Assembly: GCA_910575475.1 (NCBI GenBank)
Contig: CAJTGD010000025.1
Span: 29,780-93,779, forward strand
Direction of reading: 5' to 3'
DNA length: 64,000 bases
DNA from: Lachnospiraceae bacterium
GTDB taxonomy: Bacteria; Bacillota; Clostridia; Lachnospirales; Lachnospiraceae
A program made the position numbers and the translations under genes. Below, one piece after another: positions 1 through 8,639 of this stretch. The notes beneath the pieces were generated by a model. The model was not told the origin of the DNA. It did no database searches and saw only the letters and a list, made by a program, of their open reading frames with translations. Positions within the stretch are counted from its first letter, which is position 1, and every line of letters starts with the position of its first letter.

Positions 1-1497
1 AGCCAATGATAAAATTTTGTATGGAACCCTTTTCTCCAATTCTTCTTTTATCGTGTCAAAATCATAGTCAACCGTCACAATGGCTGCGTCTGCCTCCGGC
101 AGTTTATCACAGAGAGAATATACCGGAATATCCGCCTTTATCTGGCCTCCCCTTACATCTATACCATAGCGAACCTGGACACAGCCTTTTCGAAGTTCTT
201 CTACAAGATGTTTTCCCAGCATTCCCATTCCATATACAGCCACCGAATGGATCCCCTGCTCCTCTAGTCCGTCCTCAATATGGATATCTTGTTCTTTCAG
301 ATAAAGCCATTTATCAAGCACTCTCCAATATTTCTCATAACGGAAAGCTTTTGCCTGCAATCTTTTTTGCTCCTGAATCAAAGACTTGCAGTAATCCAAA
401 TGGACATATTTCTCCAAATATCCTTTATAATGCTCTTTAGCATAATAGATTGCCTGCAAATACTGATCCCCAAAACGGCAATCAGGTTCCAGATACATCC
501 CTTCCCCCCATTCGTTCCAAGCATTAAGGAATATGAGTTCATTACCATCTGCCATATTTTTTGCGATCAATTCTGACAGATACTCCCTGAAAGCTTCCGG
601 TGAGGCATCATATACTACGTTTCCCTGGTTTCCCCGGCGTGGAGTATCATCATAACCGACAAATCCTCCATAGGCCTGATTTTTATCACCAGCATGCTCT
701 AAAATTTCTTTCCAGATAGTATGGTAGTTCAAAAAAGAATGTGTCTTATTCCTGTGTTCCATCATAAAAGAACTCATTGCGTGCCCAGGTTCATGGTACA
801 GTGCAAGATCCATATATTGTCTCTGCGTTTCCCCGCTATCCGCAGCGACAACATATATCCCTGGAAAACCTTCTTCTGCCGCCCATTCCTTCCACCTCTG
901 CATCATTTTATTAAAGCATGGCATGAGTTTTGCCTTGTATACCACAAAGACAGGTTTTTCATCTTTCTTCAAATACCTTTTATCGTGGAAAAACTCACAT
1001 AAATATTCAAAATGTTCTCTCCATTGTTGTTCGTGCCCATATTGCTGCTCTAGTAAAATCCCTTTATCCTTCTTCTTATCATTTTCTTCAAAAGAGTCCG
1101 CCCAGGTATTTTTATTTACGATATGACTCCACGACCTGGCCCAGGTCTCATTGGCCCAGCAAAAACAAAAGGGCATATCGATTTCTTTCCAGGTCAACAG
1201 GTTTTCCGCAGGCTTTTCCAAAATCCTACGTCCATCTTTAAACCAATAATGATAAATACACTGAGCATCAACCCCATAGAGATGCATCAGATCGGCCTGC
1301 CATTTCATTACAGATTTATCCATTAAGTCATAATAATTATTTTTTTGCGGCTTCCTTGGCTGGTAATGTCCTTCGAATAGTGGTTGCGCTTTACGCACGG
1401 CTGTCCACTCTGTAAATCCTTTCCCCCACCACTCATCATTTTCCTTTACCCGGTGAAACTGCGGTAAATACATTGTAATGACTTTTGCCTCGCCCAT
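1..1497 (-). CDS. WbsX-type glycosyltransferase with C-terminal Rossmann-like domain, 3' end cut by window
   Basis: The frame opens at an ATG at 1497 (MGEAKVITMYLPQFH) behind a GGAGG nine bases upstream. It stays open to base 1, so at least 499 residues are coded and the C-terminus lies outside the window. The YLPQFH start, a WWGKGFTEW segment and a later NAWNEWGEG motif are typical of the WbsX family (GH99-like fold), found in O-antigen, capsule and protein-glycan loci. About residues 416-499 form a separate Rossmann-like unit (VAVYGMGMLGKHL, then an IPVY motif) that recurs in neighbouring genes. It is the last visible gene of a long minus-strand operon. Acceptor and donor sugars cannot be told. 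Confidence 0.85.
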   Translation of the reverse strand, partial: MGEAKVITMYLPQFHRVKENDEWWGKGFTEWTAVRKAQPLFEGHYQPRKPQKNNYYDLMDKSVMKWQADLMHLYGVDAQCIYHYWFKDGRRILEKPAENLLTWKEIDMPFCFCWANETWARSWSHIVNKNTWADSFEENDKKKDKGILLEQQYGHEQQWREHFEYLCEFFHDKRYLKKDEKPVFVVYKAKLMPCFNKMMQRWKEWAAEEGFPGIYVVAADSGETQRQYMDLALYHEPGHAMSSFMMEHRNKTHSFLNYHTIWKEILEHAGDKNQAYGGFVGYDDTPRRGNQGNVVYDASPEAFREYLSELIAKNMADGNELIFLNAWNEWGEGMYLEPDCRFGDQYLQAIYYAKEHYKGYLEKYVHLDYCKSLIQEQKRLQAKAFRYEKYWRVLDKWLYLKEQDIHIEDGLEEQGIHSVAVYGMGMLGKHLVEELRKGCVQVRYGIDVRGGQIKADIPVYSLCDKLPEADAAIVTVDYDFDTIKEELEKRVPYKILSLA

Positions 1498-1583
1498 AAC
1501 GTTTTTCCTCCCTCGGCACTCCATAATCTCCCCAAACCGCTTTGTGCTTGAATTTGCAGAATTCCCCGAACCCCTCTCTGCAT

Positions 1584-3896
1584 TTACAGTATTCTGGCAA
1601 TAATTTCATTCTGATGCCTTTCATCTAAAAATCTCATTGGCGGCTCATGCCAATGAGATAACTCCGCCACGCATTTTCCTGAAATTTCTTCTTTTTCTAT
1701 ACTTCCTTTTTTATACCAGTCATACTCATTATCCACTTGTCCAATATCGATTGCCTGAATTCCTCTTTTTGCCATATCATATGCGAGTACAGTGGCTGTG
1801 GGTCCTAATGTAATGAGTACCAATTCATCTGGCCGCACCAATGCACATGCCTGTTCTAAAATATCGTCATATTTCTGAAATGCATTCTTTGCAGGGCATT
1901 CCATACGTCGGACATTCCCTGCTGCTTCAAACAAATCATTGTTTACGCCCATATAGGAATGCTCTCCCTCCACAATAAACAGATTCCTTTTTTTCCATAA
2001 TTGTTTCATCAGTCCGAAGGTTACCCTAGCCTGCGTTTTATCCTGATACATCATATACGGGCGCGATACATATGCGTCAAAATAGTCCTTCTTTATATCT
2101 AACATCCCTATAATATCATCCCTCGTTGTTCCTGCTGTCATATAGGCACGAATCGCATCAGCCGCATCCTGCGTATACTTATCAAGATTTCCAAAATTAT
2201 CTGCAATCGCAATTAAAATCTGCGGTTCATCCGAGCGTAAAACCTCCAAAAGACGATCTGCCAGCCTTTTATCTGCTTTTTGAAACCATGGCCTGTCCTT
2301 CCCCCGGATTATTTCGAATTCACCGTCTCCAAAACGGCAAAGTGATTTGTTTTCTATTATGATTTCATGTAATGCTGCTTCTGCTGAATGTATCTTGGGA
2401 AATATTCCTTTTCCATGTTCAAACGGCATATTGGAACGCTTTTGCTCGTACATTGCCCTTCTGGCTTCCAAGAATGCTTTTTGACGTTTAGCTTCATCGA
2501 TAAATGGGTTTTTCTTCTGTGTCTCATCCCAAAAAATATATAACTTCTCAGTTGGTATTTCCAGACTCTTACAATTCTCGACGATTGACTCATAACATAA
2601 CGGCGAAATAACAATCAAATCATAGTCTTTCTCTTTTATTTCCCCTGGAGAAATAATTTCATAATTATCCCTGATCCCTTGTTTTATGGTATCAACCAAA
2701 CCTACCACCGTGCAGTTTTGATAGTTTATGCTGTTCTTCACTATTTCAAACTTTGTTCCAATGCCCCAAATCAACACTCTTCCAGAGGAGTTCTGTCCTT
2801 TTGTCATATTACTTTTTTCCAAGATTTCTTTAAATGTCAACCCCTTGCCCGGTATCCTTGTCTTAATCTCTTCATCCTCAAAACCAGTTGCACATACAAT
2901 ACAATCAACTGAAACATCTTCTTTTATTTCTTCATAAATCGGGAATTCCGCATTCTTATTTGAAGCATTTTTGTCGATTCCATATTTGATACAGATTCTT
3001 TGTGAGTCAATCAGCTGGCAAAGTTTTCTTCCATATAGACCAATTCCATATATTGCAATGCTCTGTATCAAATTCCTGCATAGATAATCATTTATCCATT
3101 GCGCTTTTGTATGATTGATCAATTCATCCAAAGCCATATACTTTTCATATTTTGCAACTCTCTTTTCTATTGTATTGATAAATTCTCTTTTATTAACTTC
3201 ATCAAATATCTCTAATCCAACAACCTTGTCTTTAAACTCAATCCCGGAATTTGTCATTGCCATCCAATTAAAAGACGCATTATTTCCATCTTCTTCATGA
3301 ACATACAGATATTTGTCATTGTACACAACAGCACTTTTTTCATGCATCATGCACACCCAGAAAAGATGATCATCCCATCCGTTGTTTTTCATAGGATGAT
3401 TGAGCCATCCCCTGGGAACCGCTTCCTTTCTGATCAACATCTGTCCAAGAGAAATTAAAGGATATCCTGATGACAGATATTCATTCAGATCGAAACTGAT
3501 TGATTTCATTTTTTCCGAGCTATATATAGACTCTTTTTGCCTGCGATATCCATTACAAAATACCGCATCAAAATTTCTTATCTTCTGTAATTGACTATCA
3601 AAATAATCTCTCGCAATGGAATCGTCCTGATCCAAAAATAATATATATTGTCCTTTGGACTTCATAAATCCGTCTATTTTCGTCTGATGAATTCCTTTAT
3701 TTTGCTTATGGTTAAGAAATTCTATCCTTACCCGGCTTGTATAATCTGTAACTTTGAAAAATTCCTGCGGATAATCATTTACGAAAATAATTTCTATGTT
3801 TGAACAGTCAATATTTATATTACTTTCTATACTGTCAATAATCCTGCTTATATATTTTTCTCCTCTGTAGAGTGGTACTATCACACTTATCAACAT
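1584..3896 (-). CDS. Four-domain protein: GT2 glycosyltransferase, two Rossmann-like units, C-terminal DUF1792/GT-D domain
   Basis: The 770 residues hold a GT2 nucleotide-sugar transferase domain (about 1-225, start MLISVIVPLYRG, acidic motif FLDQDD near 88). Two Rossmann-like units follow (about 279-350, AIYGIGLYGRKL; about 373-456, LIWGIG). The last domain (about 495-770) has a CRFGDGEFEI motif near 520 and LGPTATVLAYD. That last module matches the DUF1792 glucosyltransferase family (GT-D fold), known from streptococcal adhesin glycosylation. The protein may therefore carry two transferase activities. Its start overlaps the end of the upstream gene by seven bases, which suggests translational coupling. 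Sugars and acceptor are unknown. Confidence 0.85.
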   Translation of the reverse strand: MLISVIVPLYRGEKYISRIIDSIESNINIDCSNIEIIFVNDYPQEFFKVTDYTSRVRIEFLNHKQNKGIHQTKIDGFMKSKGQYILFLDQDDSIARDYFDSQLQKIRNFDAVFCNGYRRQKESIYSSEKMKSISFDLNEYLSSGYPLISLGQMLIRKEAVPRGWLNHPMKNNGWDDHLFWVCMMHEKSAVVYNDKYLYVHEEDGNNASFNWMAMTNSGIEFKDKVVGLEIFDEVNKREFINTIEKRVAKYEKYMALDELINHTKAQWINDYLCRNLIQSIAIYGIGLYGRKLCQLIDSQRICIKYGIDKNASNKNAEFPIYEEIKEDVSVDCIVCATGFEDEEIKTRIPGKGLTFKEILEKSNMTKGQNSSGRVLIWGIGTKFEIVKNSINYQNCTVVGLVDTIKQGIRDNYEIISPGEIKEKDYDLIVISPLCYESIVENCKSLEIPTEKLYIFWDETQKKNPFIDEAKRQKAFLEARRAMYEQKRSNMPFEHGKGIFPKIHSAEAALHEIIIENKSLCRFGDGEFEIIRGKDRPWFQKADKRLADRLLEVLRSDEPQILIAIADNFGNLDKYTQDAADAIRAYMTAGTTRDDIIGMLDIKKDYFDAYVSRPYMMYQDKTQARVTFGLMKQLWKKRNLFIVEGEHSYMGVNNDLFEAAGNVRRMECPAKNAFQKYDDILEQACALVRPDELVLITLGPTATVLAYDMAKRGIQAIDIGQVDNEYDWYKKGSIEKEEISGKCVAELSHWHEPPMRFLDERHQNEIIARIL

Positions 3897-5011
3897 CCTG
3901 CCGCCTCATCATCGCTGTTATACATATTTTCCAGCGTTTTCATATATTGTGTAATATCGTATCCTGCCTGTATTACCTGATCCGCATACTTCCTTCTATT
4001 TTCCGTCTCAATCTTATCCGATAAAATCCTGTCCTGCCAGACAGACACATCTAAAGGCAAAAAAGAAATGTTATCTGTGACCGCTGTCTCCTTTGTTACC
4101 GTATCGCTGACCAGACATTTTGCCCCTGAAGCCTGAGCCTCTATCGCAACAATCGGCAGCCCTTCGAAATGAGAAGGCAGTGCGAATATATCTACCGCCT
4201 GAAGCCAACAATTTACATCATCACAGGCACCTGCTAAAAATACCTTGTCTACCAGATGATACTGTTTTATCAATAGCTGTATCTTATCAACTAATGGCCC
4301 TCTACCGATCAATACTAATCTAACGTCTTCTTTTATCTTTACAGTCTCTTTCATCAATTCTATTAAAAATTCATGATTCTTTTGATAGGAAAACCGACCG
4401 ACATGACCGATGATAAGTTTATCATCCCACCCCAGACGTTGTCTGATTTCTTTTCTCTTCTGCCCGTTAAACATAAACGAATGCACATCTATGGCATTAT
4501 TCATAATATGAATCTTTTCCTGTGGAATCTTATCTGAATATAACCATTCGGCCGCAAGTCTGGAACATGCCCAAAAATCTGTCGCGATATCTGTTGTTAA
4601 TTCTTCCCGAAGCTTGTAATGCTGCTTCTCTTTTTCTTCTCTTCCGTTATCATCAAACACCGCCGTATTATGAGCATGAACAATGATTTTAGGTATTCCC
4701 GCTTGTTTAGCTAGTTTTTCTAATTCAAAGCTTTTCCAATAGCTGGTATGTAAATGGACAACATCATAACCATTGGAAAATATCTGCTGTATCTCATTCT
4801 GAAAAAGTTTTAAATTATTCTCTGCCCGATTCTTTACATAAAAAACTCTACATCCCTCTGCCTCTAAATCCTTCTGAAAGTCCAGCTTTTCACCAAATGT
4901 AACTATATCAAAACGGAATTTTGTTTTATCAATATATTTCCAGTTGTTCAAAACATACTGCGTAATGCCGCCCTTTGCATTTGCCAAAGAAAAATGTATG
5001 ATTTTTTTCAT
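3890..5011 (-). CDS. Glycosyltransferase family 4 (EpsF-like)
   Basis: A 373-residue GT-B glycosyltransferase. The N-terminal half starts MKKIIHFSLANAKGGITQY and carries HLHTSYW and VHAHNT. The C-terminal half has the usual retaining-GT4 signals: GHVGRFSYQKNHEFLIE (donor domain start) and SHFEGLPIVAIEAQASG (nucleotide-sugar binding with the EX7E-type glutamates). It is cytoplasmic and is expected to extend a lipid- or protein-linked glycan. It sits 15 bases downstream of the radical SAM gene and overlaps the next gene. The length is normal for the family. Sugar specificity cannot be read from sequence. Confidence 0.9.
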   Translation of the reverse strand: MKKIIHFSLANAKGGITQYVLNNWKYIDKTKFRFDIVTFGEKLDFQKDLEAEGCRVFYVKNRAENNLKLFQNEIQQIFSNGYDVVHLHTSYWKSFELEKLAKQAGIPKIIVHAHNTAVFDDNGREEKEKQHYKLREELTTDIATDFWACSRLAAEWLYSDKIPQEKIHIMNNAIDVHSFMFNGQKRKEIRQRLGWDDKLIIGHVGRFSYQKNHEFLIELMKETVKIKEDVRLVLIGRGPLVDKIQLLIKQYHLVDKVFLAGACDDVNCWLQAVDIFALPSHFEGLPIVAIEAQASGAKCLVSDTVTKETAVTDNISFLPLDVSVWQDRILSDKIETENRRKYADQVIQAGYDITQYMKTLENMYNSDDEAAGC

Positions 5012-5026
5012 ATAGAATTACCTTAA

Positions 5027-6448
5027 TCACAATTTATTCAAATATGTCAATCTATCTGCTATTTCTTTGTCTCCAATAAGTTCCCATATTGGTATAATCT
5101 TCCCTTGTATACAGTGCTCCTTTAACTTTGCGTACACATCGGATAAGCCATTAACCGGGGTAACTATAATAGAAATCTCTTTATTTTCTAATCCTTTTAC
5201 TTCCTTAATATTGTATACAGGAATTCCTTCAAAGCATCCGCTTTTCTTATATTTGTCTATAATACACAGCGGTGAAAGATTTCTATAATTCATCTCCCTG
5301 ACAAGTACGGAAGTCAGATTTCCCATTCCATAAATTATAGGATTACTAATCTTCGCAACTACTTCCATTACCTGTTCTGGCTCATCTAGTATTTTTGTCA
5401 ATATCTTCCATTTTATATCTGATAATTCATATGGCACGGCTGTTCTTTTATATTGGTCGCTTCCACCGCTATGATCATGAACTTTTGGATGGGATAGGGA
5501 AGGATGTTTCATAACTTCTTTAAATTCAGAATGATATGGATGCTTTGGATTTCTTATATTCATAAAAAATTCTTCCATTTCATTTTGACCGCCCCAATTA
5601 TCATAAGGACGAAGCCTCACATAATCCGCTCCAAATTCCTCAATACATCTATGGGCAAATTCCGGAAGGGTTCTGAAATTATCTGCCATTACAACGGTCG
5701 CAATTTCAAATGTATTGACAATCCCCTTTTCGCGAAGACTTTTAACAAATCTAAGATTACTTTCTATTTTCTCAATCGGATATTTTACCCCTGAAAGATA
5801 TTGATATATTAGTTCATCAAAACTCATAACTGTAAAACCGACCCATAGATCATATTGCCCCAAATTTTCAATCTGTCTCCAATGCTCTTCATCAAACAAA
5901 GAACCATTTGTCTCCAGAACAACCGAACATTCTTCTACCGGTGCTTTAGGACTCCATTCAGATAATAATTTAAGAGTCCTTTTGCTCGTAAATAATTCGC
6001 CATGCCCATTTGCACTAATCCTTTTAACATATGGCATTGCTTCACGTATTCTCTCTTCTATAATGTCATAATTGCGCTCTAATTCTTCTTTTGTCTTTCC
6101 CTTCAATAAATTATGGACTGTACAGCTTTTACAACGATAATTACAATCATTTTCAAATGCCAGATACAGTTCTTCCGGATATTCTGGAAGTTCTCCTAAT
6201 TCTGTTTGGAAATCATTTATTTCATCAGTCATTAAATACGGGCACCCATCAACTAAACATTTAGAATAGTCCTGCTTGATGAGCCGCTCCCGTACTTTTC
6301 TCGCTGCCTTTCCGTGATACAATTCCGGAAGTGTATTTTCTTTAAGATTTCCAATAAACCCATCGCTTTTCCAACCACATATTCTTACATCTCCATCCAC
6401 ATTATAAATCTGGATAAAATCTCTTCCTCTTTTACATAGTTTACCCAT
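5027..6448 (-). CDS. Radical SAM protein with SPASM-like cysteines at the N-terminus and a C-terminal Rossmann-like domain
   Basis: The 473-residue protein carries the radical SAM cluster motif CX3CX2C at about residues 102-109 (DCNYRCKSC). Unusually, four cysteines with SPASM-like context lie before it (C5, C24, C64, C69, with an iGNLKE-type stretch), whereas SPASM domains normally follow the radical SAM core. The C-terminal 100 residues (IIYGMGNLTSVLV, later IPVY) repeat the Rossmann-like unit seen in neighbours. The start is backed by GGAGG ten bases upstream. In this setting it probably modifies a sugar or acyl group, but a peptide substrate cannot be excluded. Confidence 0.8.
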   Translation of the reverse strand: MGKLCKRGRDFIQIYNVDGDVRICGWKSDGFIGNLKENTLPELYHGKAARKVRERLIKQDYSKCLVDGCPYLMTDEINDFQTELGELPEYPEELYLAFENDCNYRCKSCTVHNLLKGKTKEELERNYDIIEERIREAMPYVKRISANGHGELFTSKRTLKLLSEWSPKAPVEECSVVLETNGSLFDEEHWRQIENLGQYDLWVGFTVMSFDELIYQYLSGVKYPIEKIESNLRFVKSLREKGIVNTFEIATVVMADNFRTLPEFAHRCIEEFGADYVRLRPYDNWGGQNEMEEFFMNIRNPKHPYHSEFKEVMKHPSLSHPKVHDHSGGSDQYKRTAVPYELSDIKWKILTKILDEPEQVMEVVAKISNPIIYGMGNLTSVLVREMNYRNLSPLCIIDKYKKSGCFEGIPVYNIKEVKGLENKEISIIVTPVNGLSDVYAKLKEHCIQGKIIPIWELIGDKEIADRLTYLNKL

Positions 6449-6521
6449 ACATCTACAGCCTCCATAATATTAAATTACTCTCACTTCTCACGTTGTCTTT
6501 TCATAATTTGTAATATTCTAT

Positions 6522-7748
6522 CTATATCACAATGTTTTTACATCCTTTACTATATAAAATTTTCAAAACATCTTCCCTTCCATCTATTAAACAAGGCCAT
6601 ATCCATGTATTTTCATTAAATATAAATTCATCTACTTCATATACTGGGATTCCAAGTAGTGTTGTACGATTCCCCCGTATGTCCGATACCAGAAAACCTT
6701 TGGGAGACACACCATATTTATCTAGTTCTATAAGAGCTTTCATCGCCTCATTCCCTGCACCATATAGATATAGTCCTGCTTTTTTACACAACTGTTGTTC
6801 CTCAATCGTTAGTTTATAATAATCCCTGCATCTTATTGCATAGATTGAAAAGTAATCATCCAATACAGCACTCGTCAAATGGTCTGTTATATTTTTAAGA
6901 TCACTTAAACAATTACGTAATTCACTCACAGAACATTCCAGCCCACAGTGCGCATCCCTATATTTATGAATAGCAAGAAATAATCTTTCCTTTATATATT
7001 TTTCAAACCGCCCTTTTGAATATATATTGAATTCCCTAAAATACTCAACTGTATCCTTGAAATGCTTTTGCGCTAACTCTTTATCTTGATAATATCTTGT
7101 ATTCCATCCTCCATTCGTAAACTCTCTATACACGCTCCAAACCCTATTAAGATAATATAAATCTCCTCTGCATGCCATATATGTCCGACATGTTTCATCA
7201 CCTGTAGATATGCAAAACTCTGGTTGTTGTTTTATATAATCCGCTCTGCAAAAAATCGAAGCCGTTGGATACCATCCTTTTGTAACATTAATGATATCTC
7301 TATCTTCTATATAACCCGATGGGTGGTCGTATACATTAAGCCTTAGCAGATCTTGTTCTTCTTGATATATCAATGCGTTATGATAACATAAAGAAATATT
7401 CGGATTAGACTCCATCAAATCATATTGTTTTTGCAATTTATAATTATAAATCCAAAAATCGTCTCCTTCACAACAAGCTATATATTTTCCCTTTACCAAT
7501 GGGTAAATATATGTTTTCAAAATGTTTATCCCCTTCGAGAATTGATTTTCTTTCTGAAGGATCAGGGTTATCTTATCTGGATATTTTTCCTTATATTCTT
7601 TTAGAATTTCTATTGTTCCATCTGTAGAAGCGTCATCATGAATTAAGATTTCATATTCAAAATTTCCTTTTTGCATAAGAAACCCGTCCAAAGCTTTTCT
7701 AATATATTTCTCATGATTATAGGTGATACAAAGTATTGAAATATCCAT
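6522..7748 (-). CDS. Glycosyltransferase family 2 with C-terminal Rossmann-like domain
   Basis: The 408-residue protein starts MDISILCITYNHEKYIRKA and has the GT-A signals HDDASTDGT and EGDDFW (the metal-binding DxD region). The transferase domain fills about residues 1-230. A linker is followed by a Rossmann-like unit (about 328-408: LYLYGAGNEAMKAL, then GIPVYEV). The unit resembles those on the WbsX, GT2/DUF1792 and radical SAM proteins of the same operon. It is predicted cytoplasmic, on the inner membrane face. It lies between the LicD and radical SAM genes with short gaps. Donor sugar unknown. Confidence 0.88.
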   Translation of the reverse strand: MDISILCITYNHEKYIRKALDGFLMQKGNFEYEILIHDDASTDGTIEILKEYKEKYPDKITLILQKENQFSKGINILKTYIYPLVKGKYIACCEGDDFWIYNYKLQKQYDLMESNPNISLCYHNALIYQEEQDLLRLNVYDHPSGYIEDRDIINVTKGWYPTASIFCRADYIKQQPEFCISTGDETCRTYMACRGDLYYLNRVWSVYREFTNGGWNTRYYQDKELAQKHFKDTVEYFREFNIYSKGRFEKYIKERLFLAIHKYRDAHCGLECSVSELRNCLSDLKNITDHLTSAVLDDYFSIYAIRCRDYYKLTIEEQQLCKKAGLYLYGAGNEAMKALIELDKYGVSPKGFLVSDIRGNRTTLLGIPVYEVDEFIFNENTWIWPCLIDGREDVLKILYSKGCKNIVI

Positions 7749-7769
7749 TATTCAGTCTCTCCACAGAAT

Positions 7770-8639
7770 TTATGCTTCATTAAACTTCTTTTCCCCTTGC
7801 TCAACACGATCCAGCAATTGTATTGCCGTAACCGGGTGGATTTTTCTTTTTTCTAACGGAGGTAATTCTCTATATTCTCCAAATTTAAAACTCAGATAAC
7901 TATCATAGTCTTTAATACCCTGAAATAATTTCCCCTCGAACATAATATCAGCACTATTTTCATACCAGCTTCTATAATATCCATATTCACTGTTAGGCGT
8001 CGGAAATGTCAGAATCCTAACCATTCTGGTTTTCTTTTTATTAGCATAAATGACCATCTTGTAATAATAGTTCCAAATCCACTTCTCCGGTATCTTAGCC
8101 AAAAGTTTATACCATTGTCGTTTCAGTATTTTCTGTTCTGCCACTTGTCCCACCTTTGACCAAAAAATTTTTCTAACACAAAAACATTCAAAATTTTTTA
8201 TACTTCTTAGCAGATAATTATCCGGTACACCATCAAGCGGAAAAATGTCTATAAATATTCCCTGTTTATAAGGCATGTGTTCTTGATGCTCCCGTAAAAA
8301 CAGAGTGTGTTTCCTTCGTAGTTTTCCATATCCCCATCGATAACCTTTTGTTCTCCGGTTATCCTGAAAATAAAAACGTGATGTATCCAATTCTGTTCTT
8401 ATAGCCTGTCTGAATTTTTCATATTCAGGTCTTAAAAATGCCACATCCGCATCATCATCCCATGGAATATATCCACCATGCCGCACTGCTCCCAACAGGG
8501 TTCCGGCGATAATATTATATTTAATATCACATTTCCTACATATCCTGTCTACTTCAACTAACATTTCCAATTGAATCATCTGCAGTTGCCGAAGAATATC
8601 CTTGTCAATATGTATCATCATTTTTCCCCAAATAAACAT
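7770..8639 (-). CDS. LicD family phosphotransferase
   Basis: The 289-residue protein has the LicD signature AGTLLGAVRHGG followed by IPWDDDADV at about 45-65; these acidic residues form the nucleotidyltransferase-fold active site. LicD proteins move phosphocholine, or in related families a phospho-polyol such as ribitol- or glycerol-phosphate, from a CDP donor onto a glycan. The TagD-type cytidylyltransferase two genes upstream makes CDP-glycerol or a similar polyol the likelier donor here. The ORF begins in a TAATG overlap with the upstream gene. An ATG at 8621 behind GGGGAAAA is an alternative start. Confidence 0.88.
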   Translation of the reverse strand: MFIWGKMMIHIDKDILRQLQMIQLEMLVEVDRICRKCDIKYNIIAGTLLGAVRHGGYIPWDDDADVAFLRPEYEKFRQAIRTELDTSRFYFQDNRRTKGYRWGYGKLRRKHTLFLREHQEHMPYKQGIFIDIFPLDGVPDNYLLRSIKNFECFCVRKIFWSKVGQVAEQKILKRQWYKLLAKIPEKWIWNYYYKMVIYANKKKTRMVRILTFPTPNSEYGYYRSWYENSADIMFEGKLFQGIKDYDSYLSFKFGEYRELPPLEKRKIHPVTAIQLLDRVEQGEKKFNEA

